Assembly: GCA_903873545.1 (NCBI GenBank) | Contig: CAIQPA010000100.1 | Span: 1-5,452 of the forward strand | Direction: 5' to 3' | DNA: 5,452 bases | Origin: an uncultured delta proteobacterium | GTDB lineage: Bacteria > Myxococcota_A > Bradymonadia > REDH01 | Shown: piece by piece, positions 1 through 5,044 of the stretch | Layout of the letters: each line of letters starts with the position of its first letter | Position numbering within the stretch: position 1 is the stretch's first letter | Notes under the pieces: model-generated | Told to the model about the DNA's origin: nothing | Database searches by the model: none | What the model saw: the letters and a program-made list of their open reading frames with translations, nothing else | Made by a program: the position numbers and the translations under genes

Positions 1-396
1 CTCGTCGAAGTAGTGGGCCTCGACGTGGTTCGCGCGGGTGAAGCGGAAGACCGAACCGCCAATCTGGATTTGGTCGCCATCCATGAGCAGCTGCTGCGTG
101 ACCCGCTGGCCGTTGACCTTGGTGCCGTTGGTGCTCTGGAGATCCTGGAGAAGCACGCCTGCGGGATGCGCGAGGATCTCGCAGTGGAGCCGCGAAGCAT
201 CGTCGTCGTCGATGGTGACATCGGCCTGCTCCGAGCGTCCGATGGAGATTTTTCGCTGCGCGAGCAGGAAGCGTCGGCCCATGTCGCGGCCCGCAAGACC
301 CAGCAGACATGCGTCGAACTTCTGCTCCTGCCCAGGCAGCGTGATGGCGCGGACGAGGGTGATCTGTCGGGTCTGTTTGGTGTTATCGGTCGACAC
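1..396 (-). CDS. FHA-domain protein, partial (C-terminus outside window); probable N-terminal half of an FHA-GGDEF regulator
   Basis: The first 132 codons of a gene that runs off the left edge. I chose the GTG at 394-396 because GAGG (402-405) lies 5 nt upstream; a second in-frame GTG at 430-432 has no such site. Residues 40-120 form a clear forkhead-associated domain, a phosphothreonine-binding beta-sandwich: GRS at 53-55, SRLH at 68-71, LQDLQSTNGTKVNG at 83-96 and DGDQIQIG at 106-113. The phosphopeptide-contacting Arg54, Ser68, Thr89 and Asn90 are all present. The FHA domain is followed by FRFTRANHVEAHYFDE at the edge. From memory, FHA-GGDEF proteins of Myxococcota have a similar stretch just before the GGDEF domain begins, so a diguanylate cyclase-like C-terminus is my inference and is not seen. 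No signal peptide or membrane segment is visible, so it is likely cytoplasmic. It is divergent from the lipoprotein gene at 516. Confidence 0.85.
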   Translation of the reverse strand, partial: MSTDNTKQTRQITLVRAITLPGQEQKFDACLLGLAGRDMGRRFLLAQRKISIGRSEQADVTIDDDDASRLHCEILAHPAGVLLQDLQSTNGTKVNGQRVTQQLLMDGDQIQIGGSVFRFTRANHVEAHYFDE

Positions 397-440
397 AATC
401 GCCTCGCGAGTTGGAGCTCTTGCGAATACCACAAGCGGGT

Positions 441-462
441 CGCCAACCCAAACGGATTGGCG
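441..462. promoter_or_regulatory. Operator-like imperfect dyad between divergent genes
   Basis: A 22-bp dyad lies in the 119-bp gap between the FHA gene and the hydrolase gene. The outer arms CGCCAA (441-446) and TTGGCG (457-462) pair perfectly, and an inner CC/GG pair (448-449 with 454-455) also matches, giving 8 of 11 positions. This geometry suits a dimeric repressor or activator serving one or both divergent genes. No convincing -35/-10 pair was found for either gene in the gap, so the regulatory role is inferred only from symmetry and position. Confidence 0.35.
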
Positions 463-515
463 GCATGTAACGAGGATTCGGTTCCGATTTTTGTCGAACG
501 GCCGCGGGAGTCAGA

Positions 516-1685
516 ATGAAAAAGTGGGGCCATCTCTCTCTCATGTTCTCTCTGTTTCTTGGTGTGTGCGGATGCGCAGATGCTTCGAGCAGCGACGGGG
601 CGGGCAGTGGCGAAGGCTCCGGCAACGCGGAGGGCTCTGGCAGCGGCGCGGCACCCTTCGACTTTGCTGCACCGGGCCCCTACCGCGTTGGGGTTCGGAG
701 CCTGCCGCTCGCAGATGCCGCACGGGCGCGCGCCTGGACCGCCGAGGTCTGGTACCCGACGGTCGCGGAGGGCTCGGCCTCCGATCTGCTCGCCTTCGCC
801 ACCACGTCGGACGAGCGGGCCTTGTTGGAGCGGCTCTATGCCGAGGCGCCGGAGGGGTGCGCGACCGGGTCGACGCAGGCCATCCGCGATGCTGCGCCCG
901 CCGTGGGCGAGCCGCTGCCCGTAATCTTCTTCTCGCATTGCCACGGCTGCACCCGGTTCGAACTCTTCACCGTTGCCGAGCAGCTGGCCTCCTACGGCTT
1001 TGCGGTGGTGGCGCCTGACCATACGGGCAACACCCTCTTTGCCCACGAGGCGGGCAATCCCGCTCCGATCAATGCGGCCTTCCTCAACACGCGGGTAGAA
1101 GACATGCTCTTCACGGCTGAAGCCGCCCTCGACTCGGCCGGTCCGTTTGCTGCGGCGGGGTTGCGTTTCGACGCCGCGCGGATGGGCGTGATGGGGCATA
1201 GTTTCGGTGCGGCGACAGCGGCATGGACGGGCGAGCGCCTGCCAGGCACGAAGGCTGTCGTGGCGCTGGCGGCACCCATGGAGAGCCCGCTGCTACCCGG
1301 CCCGACGGTGGCGGCGCTGCCGCTTCCGACCCTCTTCCTTCTGGCCCGTGAAGACAACAGCATCACGGAGCTGGGCAACCGGTTCATCCGTAACAACCAT
1401 GCAGCGGCCTCCTCGCCGAGCTGGCTCGTGGAGCTTGCGGATGCGGGGCACTGGAGCCCGTCGGACATCTGCGGTCTGACGGCGGACTTCGCGGCCGGGT
1501 GCGGCGAAGGTCGCCGTATGACGGGCCGCGCACCCTTCGCCTATCTGGACAACGACGCTGCGCGCCAGGCAACGGCCGCCATGGTGACCGCCTTCTTCGC
1601 CTCGGTGCTCACCGGCGATTCGCGGGGCGCGGCCTATCTCAACGCGGGCCGGTTCGATATCGAGACGACCCTGTCGAAGCGCTAG
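516..1685 (+). CDS. Exported lipoprotein alpha/beta-hydrolase (dienelactone hydrolase / PAF-acetylhydrolase-like)
   Basis: A 389-residue protein; the ATG at 516 follows GGGAG (506-510) at 5 nt. Residues 1-20 are a lipoprotein signal: MKKWGH, a hydrophobic core, then V17-C18-G19-C20 as a plausible lipobox with Cys20 acylated. A Gly/Ser/Ala-rich linker (about 24-47) tethers the enzyme. The hydrolase domain begins near GPYRVGVRSL (about 54) and shows AEVWYPT, an oxyanion-loop region VIFFSHCHGCTRFE, APDHTGN, the nucleophile elbow GHSFGA with Ser229, a candidate acid Asp280 in LAREDNS (or Glu279), and His312 in DAGHWS. The Ser-Asp-His order and the F-S-H loop fit the serine-hydrolase group containing dienelactone hydrolase-like and PAF-acetylhydrolase-like esterases; the substrate cannot be told. 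The mature domain has five cysteines (115, 142, 145, 319, 329), which suits disulfides in an extracytoplasmic location. It converges on the zinc-ribbon gene with a 4-bp overlap. Confidence 0.88.
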   Translation: MKKWGHLSLMFSLFLGVCGCADASSSDGAGSGEGSGNAEGSGSGAAPFDFAAPGPYRVGVRSLPLADAARARAWTAEVWYPTVAEGSASDLLAFATTSDERALLERLYAEAPEGCATGSTQAIRDAAPAVGEPLPVIFFSHCHGCTRFELFTVAEQLASYGFAVVAPDHTGNTLFAHEAGNPAPINAAFLNTRVEDMLFTAEAALDSAGPFAAAGLRFDAARMGVMGHSFGAATAAWTGERLPGTKAVVALAAPMESPLLPGPTVAALPLPTLFLLAREDNSITELGNRFIRNNHAAASSPSWLVELADAGHWSPSDICGLTADFAAGCGEGRRMTGRAPFAYLDNDAARQATAAMVTAFFASVLTGDSRGAAYLNAGRFDIETTLSKR

Positions 1686-3103
1686 TTGAAGCCCGAGCCC
1701 TTCGGACGCCGCTTGGTCTCTTCGAAGGCGAGCGACTTGAAGCGGAAGGGCGGCTTGTTGTCGGTGGCAATGCGGAGTTCGACCAGGCTGAGGTTGGTGG
1801 TCCGCATGACGGCGATGAGGTTGTGGTCTGTGGCACCCTCTTCGATGGAGACGAGCTCGTAGAAGCCGTTCTGCCGACCGAGGAAGAGGAAGTTGTCAAC
1901 CAGCGCCTTGGGGGCGACCTTGCTGGTGACTTCGGGGGAGAAGTTCTTGAGGACCTCGTCCTCGGTCACTTCGCCGCGCTTCTGGTTGAAGACAGCCATG
2001 GTCCAGCGGAGCTTGTCTCCGGCGGGTGTGTTGGGGATCTCTAGGACCTCTTCGGCATACATGGCGTTGTAGGCGTAGTAGCCTGCGCCGATGACGCCGA
2101 GGAGGACGACGAGGCGGGCAATGAGGCCGAAGATGGCCTTCTGGCGGGCTGCGGCAGCCTTCTTGTCGAGAGGAATCGCGGGCAGAGAGCCCGTGATGGC
2201 CGGGTTGCTGCCTGTGACGCGGGGATTGCTGCCCGTGATGGCCGGGTTGCTGCCTGTGACGCGGGGGTTGCTGCCTGTGACCGCGGGCAGGGCGCCTGTG
2301 TTGCCTAGGCTGGTGACGGGCAGCACGCTGCTGGAGACCTTGGGCTGGCTGCCTGTGACCGCGGGCTGCGAGCCGGTGACGGCCGGTGCGTTGCCAGAGA
2401 GCGCCGGTGCGGAGCCGCTGCGGGGGCCGACGCTCTGGAAGGAGCCGGTCGCGCGGGGAATGGCGCCCGTTACGCCGGTGCGGCGGCCACCAAGTTTTCC
2501 GGCGGCAAGGACCTTGGCAAAGTAGGGGAGGGTGGCGAGTTCGCTCCAGACCTTGCCTCCGTCGTTCGATGCGCTGAGCCCTTCATGAGAGTCGCGGCGG
2601 CTGAGCCAGATCTGCACATCGCCAGCGTCGATGAAGTTGAAGACCATGCCGTCTGTGCCGCGGATCTGCCAGGCCCCCTGCGGCGGGACGACGTCCGATT
2701 CGGTGGGCGGCTGAAGCGTCGCGGTGGAGCCGGTCAGGCGCGGGTCGATGGCCACGCGCGGGCCAGAGCCGGAGCTCAAGGCAGGCTGAGATGCGTCAGT
2801 GGAGGCCTCGTTTCCCAGGCCTGAGATGGCGGCGTAGACCCCGGTCATCGCGCGCGCTGCGCCAGTCATGGCCGGCGAGGAGGTGGTGGCAGGCAGGCTG
2901 CCCGTGATGGTGGCCTCGGCGTTGGCCGCCGCAGGGTAGTTGCCGCTGGCGGAGGCCTGTACAACGCGGACGGAGCCTGCTGCGTCGGGCGCGACGAAGA
3001 ACACCGTGGTGCAGGAGCCGCACCGAAGATTGGCGCCGCCCTCCGGGAGAGAGCCGTCTGCGACGCGACACAGACTTCCACACTTGGGACATTCGACATG
3101 CAT
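1682..3103 (-). CDS. Zinc-ribbon / GYF-like / proline-heptad-repeat single-pass membrane protein
   Basis: A 473-residue protein, function unassigned. Domain order: (1) residues 1-37, an MJ0042-type zinc ribbon with C5-P-K-C8 and C28-G-S-C31; (2) a low-complexity Ala/Thr/Gly/Ser linker, 38-140, with scattered TG(S/A) motifs; (3) residues 144-200, a GYF-like module (AWQIRGTDG, then DVQIWLSR, then GGKVWSELATLPYF); (4) residues 209-309, a tract rich in TGSxP, with five uninterrupted heptads at 275-309; (5) a basic stretch with K314, K315, R320 and K322, then a transmembrane helix at about 324-345; (6) residues 350-473, a C-terminal domain. The basic flank predicts a cytoplasmic N-terminus and an exported C-terminus. 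Zinc ribbon plus GYF ahead of a TM segment recalls GltJ of the Myxococcus gliding machinery, where such domains recruit small-GTPase regulators; this is an analogy of architecture, not a claim of orthology. The start ATG has GGAG 9 nt upstream, and a sigma70-like promoter lies at 3150-3178. Confidence 0.85.
   Translation of the reverse strand: MHVECPKCGSLCRVADGSLPEGGANLRCGSCTTVFFVAPDAAGSVRVVQASASGNYPAAANAEATITGSLPATTSSPAMTGAARAMTGVYAAISGLGNEASTDASQPALSSGSGPRVAIDPRLTGSTATLQPPTESDVVPPQGAWQIRGTDGMVFNFIDAGDVQIWLSRRDSHEGLSASNDGGKVWSELATLPYFAKVLAAGKLGGRRTGVTGAIPRATGSFQSVGPRSGSAPALSGNAPAVTGSQPAVTGSQPKVSSSVLPVTSLGNTGALPAVTGSNPRVTGSNPAITGSNPRVTGSNPAITGSLPAIPLDKKAAAARQKAIFGLIARLVVLLGVIGAGYYAYNAMYAEEVLEIPNTPAGDKLRWTMAVFNQKRGEVTEDEVLKNFSPEVTSKVAPKALVDNFLFLGRQNGFYELVSIEEGATDHNLIAVMRTTNLSLVELRIATDNKPPFRFKSLAFEETKRRPKGSGFN
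2177..2281 (-). repeat. Five tandem heptads [VI]TGSxPx inside the membrane-protein gene
   Basis: Codons 275-309 of the membrane-protein gene encode five back-to-back seven-residue units (VTGSNPR, VTGSNPA, ITGSNPR, VTGSNPA, ITGSLPA). At DNA level the tract contains a 42-bp unit twice (2193-2234 and 2235-2276) that differs at only two positions, and each unit is itself two diverged 21-bp copies. Two further exact heptads, VTGSQP, start at residues 242 and 249, and degenerate ones (ALSGNAP, AIPRATGS) lie nearby. The period is a whole number of codons and coding is intact, so expansion or contraction would stay in frame. This is coding low-complexity sequence, not a CRISPR array. Confidence 0.9.
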
Positions 3104-3149
3104 GGGGCTTCTCTCCAGACACTTCGCGAGCGATAGTCACAGGTGTGCG

Positions 3150-3178
3150 AGGATACTCGTCAGCGTGGAGGGTGTCAA
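3150..3178 (-). promoter_or_regulatory. Sigma70-type promoter for the zinc-ribbon membrane protein
   Basis: Reading leftward, a perfect -35 TTGACA (3173-3178) is followed by exactly 17 nt and the -10 TATCCT (3150-3155, four of six consensus positions). Transcription would begin around 3142-3145, leaving a leader of about 40 nt before the ATG at 3101-3103. It lies downstream of the tRNA gene, so the membrane-protein gene can be transcribed independently of it. Confidence 0.65.
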
Positions 3179-3256
3179 AGGCGCGACAGCAGGTCGATAC
3201 CTTCGAATCTGGCCTCCCGCCCGTGGTAGCCGCGCCTAGAAATGATGTTTTGGAAG

Positions 3257-3330
3257 TCGGGGTGACAGGATTCGAACCTGCGACTTTCTGCTCCCGAAGC
3301 AGACGCGCTACCAGGCTGCGCTACACCCCG
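3257..3330 (-). tRNA. tRNA-Pro (anticodon CGG)
   Basis: A 74-nt cloverleaf with every stem closed. The acceptor stem is CGGGGTG/CACCCCG, the D stem GCGC/GCGC with loop AGCCTGGTA, the anticodon stem TCTGC/GCAGA with loop TTCGGGA (anticodon CGG, reading CCG), the variable loop AAGTC, and the T stem GCAGG/CCTGT with loop TTCGAAT. The C1-G72 pair and A73 discriminator are features bacterial ProRS uses, which supports proline identity alongside G35 and G36. T8, G18-G19, the TTC of the T loop and a G15-C48 Levitt pair are all present. The 3' CCA is not encoded (CTT follows the discriminator), so it must be added by nucleotidyltransferase. Confidence 0.97.
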
Positions 3331-3338
3331 ATTGGGTG

Positions 3339-3355
3339 CTCCGCTCGAAGCGGAG
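3339..3355. other. Perfect 7-bp stem-loop just upstream of tRNA-Pro
   Basis: CTCCGCT and AGCGGAG flank a 3-nt loop, ending 9 nt from the mature tRNA 5' end. No T-run follows on either strand, so it is not a standard intrinsic terminator. If the promoter proposed at 3363-3391 is right, the hairpin lies in the 5' leader of the pre-tRNA. Otherwise it may be a weak barrier or an RNA 3'-end stabiliser for the upstream rpe-fah-maiA transcript. The loop is short, so a TCGA-containing loop with a 6-bp stem is more realistic. Confidence 0.5.
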
Positions 3356-3362
3356 GGAGACG

Positions 3363-3391
3363 CCTCTAGACGGAACCGGCTGGCGCGTCAA
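3363..3391 (-). promoter_or_regulatory. Possible promoter for tRNA-Pro
   Basis: Reading leftward, TTGACG (3386-3391) matches five of six -35 positions. After 17 nt comes TAGAGG (3363-3368), which matches only three of six -10 positions. It lies between the maiA stop and the tRNA, and predicted initiation near 3356 would give a leader of about 26 nt before the mature tRNA. Spacing and position are good but the -10 is poor; read-through from maiA is the alternative. Confidence 0.35.
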
Positions 3392-3409
3392 CGCCGGAGT
3401 GCGGGCCAG

Positions 3410-4063
3410 CTACTGCGCGTCGGGCTGACGAGAGGGGTGTGCGGCTTCGAAGGCGGGGAGGGCGCCAGCGCGGGCCGCAACCGCCGCCAGGACAGGATAG
3501 TCCTCGAGTGTCACACCAAACCGGGCCGAGCCGACGACCTGCGGGACGAGGCAGATGTCGGCGAGGGTGACCGCGTCGCCGACGGCATAGGTGCCCGCCG
3601 TGTCGCGCAGGATGGCCTCGATGCCACGAAAGCCGCTGTGGATGAAGTGGGCGACCCAGGCGCGTCGGGTCTCTTCGACGGCACCAAAGTCGCTCTCGAG
3701 CTTCTTGAGAACGCGGAGGTTCTGCAGCGGTTGAATCGAGGCGTTCACGCACTCCGCAAGCTGCCTGGCCTTCGCCCGCCCGTAGGCATCAGCGGGCAGC
3801 AGCGGTGGCGCGGGACGGGTCTCGTCGAGGTACTCGAGGATGGGGAGCGACTGCGAGAGCACATAGCCGTCGATGAGCAGGCTTGGCACTTCGTGCATCG
3901 GGTTCAGCGCTGCGTAGGCAGGCTTGTACTGGGCGCCGCCTTCTTCCACGAGATGCACGGCCCGATACTCGTAGTCGATGCCCTTGAGCGCCAGCCCGAT
4001 GCGCACGCGGTAGGAGGCCGACGAGCGGAAGTAGCTGTAGAGGACGGCGCGCGCGTCGCTCAT
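3410..4063 (-). CDS. maiA: Maleylacetoacetate isomerase (zeta-class glutathione S-transferase)
   Basis: A 217-residue protein of normal family length. It performs the glutathione-dependent cis-trans isomerisation of maleylacetoacetate to fumarylacetoacetate, the penultimate step of homogentisate breakdown, in the cytoplasm. The N-terminal thioredoxin-like domain carries the zeta signature RSSASYRVRIGLALKGI: Ser14 and Ser15 are kept, while the position of human Cys16 is Ala16, which is usual in bacterial members. NPMHEVPSLL (54-63) has the cis-Pro, and SQSLPILEYLDE (about 70-81) provides the Gln71-Ser72 glutathione contacts. The C-terminal helical domain has VTLADICLVPQV, the usual GST motif. 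The ATG overlaps the TGA of the upstream hydrolase gene by 4 bp (ATGA), and no strong ribosome-binding site precedes it, so translational coupling is likely. Confidence 0.93.
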   Translation of the reverse strand: MSDARAVLYSYFRSSASYRVRIGLALKGIDYEYRAVHLVEEGGAQYKPAYAALNPMHEVPSLLIDGYVLSQSLPILEYLDETRPAPPLLPADAYGRAKARQLAECVNASIQPLQNLRVLKKLESDFGAVEETRRAWVAHFIHSGFRGIEAILRDTAGTYAVGDAVTLADICLVPQVVGSARFGVTLEDYPVLAAVAARAGALPAFEAAHPSRQPDAQ

Positions 4064-5043
4064 CGGTCGCTCTTCACGACGGTCTGGGAGATGGTGCCGA
4101 AGAGGTTCCGGCCGGATGCGTCAAACATGGCGATTTCGACGCTGTCGCCGAAGGTCATGTAGGGGGTCTTGGGCGCGCCGTCGGCGAGCGTCTCCAGCGT
4201 ACGCCGCTCGACGAGGCAGCTTGAGCCGCGGGCTGGGTCTTCGTTGGAGATGGTGCCGCTGCCGACGATGGTACCGGCGGTGAGGGCGCGGGTGCGGCAG
4301 ATGTGCTCGACCAGTTCGAAGAAGCTGAAGTGCATCTCCGGGCCGGCATTCGGGTCGCCGAACAGGGTGCCGTTGAGCGTGGTGCGGAGCGGCAGATGGA
4401 GCCGTCCGCCCGACCAGGCGTCGCCGAGCTCGTCGGGGGTGAGTGCCAGGGGCGAGAAGGTGGTGGAAGGCTTGGAGACGAAGAAGCCGAAGCCCTTGGC
4501 GAGCTCGTCGGGGATGAGGTTGCGCAGGGTGGTGTCGTTGACCAGCATTACGAGCCGCACGTAGGGCGCGACCTCGCTGGCCTTGGTTCCGCGCGGCACG
4601 TCGCCGAGGACGATTGCGACCTCCGACTCGAAGTCGATGCCCCATGCGTCGGTGGGGAAGGTGATGGGGTCGGTGGGGGCGAGGAAGACGCCGCTGCCGC
4701 CCTGGTAGACGAGCGGGTCGGTGTTGAGCGTGGGCGGCAGTTCGGCCTTTCTCGCGCGGCGGACCAGCTTCACATGGTGAATGAAGGCGCTGCCATCGAC
4801 CCATTCGTAGGCGCGGGGCAGGGGCGAGTGGAGCTCCGACCAGGGGGTCGCAATCGCGTTTGCATCGCCGGCCTCGAGGGCTGTGGCCTTCTCACGCAGG
4901 TGGGGCAGGAGCGCGTCCCAGTGGTCAAGGAGCGCCTGCAGGTTGGGGGCAAGCGCTGCGAGCGAGAGAGCGCGGCTGGCGTCGGAGGAGATGAGCAGGA
5001 GCTCGCCGTCGCGGGTTCCGTTCTTGCGGGTTGCGAACTTCAT
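4060..5043 (-). CDS. Fumarylacetoacetate hydrolase family protein (probable fumarylacetoacetase)
   Basis: A 327-residue protein of the shorter bacterial FAH type (about 330 residues rather than the roughly 430 of the eukaryotic enzyme). Expected reaction: fumarylacetoacetate plus water to fumarate and acetoacetate, with a divalent metal. Residues 1-75 are an N-terminal domain. The catalytic fold from about 80 shows DGSAFIHH (Asp83 and His90, placed like human Asp126 and His133), GIDFESEVAIVLGD (Glu139 and Glu141, metal ligands), LVNDTTLRN (Asp170, metal ligand), GFGFFVSKPSTTFSP (Lys191), GPEMHFSFFELVEHI and IVGSGTISN. All key residues are present. AAGGTG (5051-5056) precedes the ATG by 7 nt. 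It starts 1 nt after the rpe stop and ends inside the maiA start. The adjacent maleylacetoacetate isomerase is what makes the substrate assignment good; sequence alone would leave other beta-diketone substrates open. Confidence 0.92.
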   Translation of the reverse strand: MKFATRKNGTRDGELLLISSDASRALSLAALAPNLQALLDHWDALLPHLREKATALEAGDANAIATPWSELHSPLPRAYEWVDGSAFIHHVKLVRRARKAELPPTLNTDPLVYQGGSGVFLAPTDPITFPTDAWGIDFESEVAIVLGDVPRGTKASEVAPYVRLVMLVNDTTLRNLIPDELAKGFGFFVSKPSTTFSPLALTPDELGDAWSGGRLHLPLRTTLNGTLFGDPNAGPEMHFSFFELVEHICRTRALTAGTIVGSGTISNEDPARGSSCLVERRTLETLADGAPKTPYMTFGDSVEIAMFDASGRNLFGTISQTVVKSDR

Positions 5044-5044
5044 C

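Noticed and set aside
13..519. Rightward open frame (168 codons) opposite the FHA gene
   Set aside because: The reverse strand encodes a full FHA domain with conserved residues; this frame has no motif and crosses the divergent intergenic gap.
1499..2044. Rightward open frame spanning the hydrolase 3' end and the membrane-protein 3' end
   Set aside because: It straddles two real genes in another frame and its protein has no domain features.
2193..2276. Possible CRISPR-like direct repeats
   Set aside because: Units are contiguous with no unique spacers, lie in frame inside a coding gene and encode heptads.
3257..3330. tRNA-Pro as an integration (attachment) site for a mobile element
   Set aside because: No integrase gene, no duplicated tRNA 3' segment and no change in base composition are visible in the window.
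3339..3355. Intrinsic terminator for the rpe-fah-maiA transcript
   Set aside because: The stem is perfect but no T-run follows on either strand, so it is listed only as a stem-loop.
3332..4162. Long rightward open frame (276 codons) opposite maiA
   Set aside because: It is the antisense shadow of a well-matched maiA gene in GC-rich DNA; its translation has no recognisable family features.
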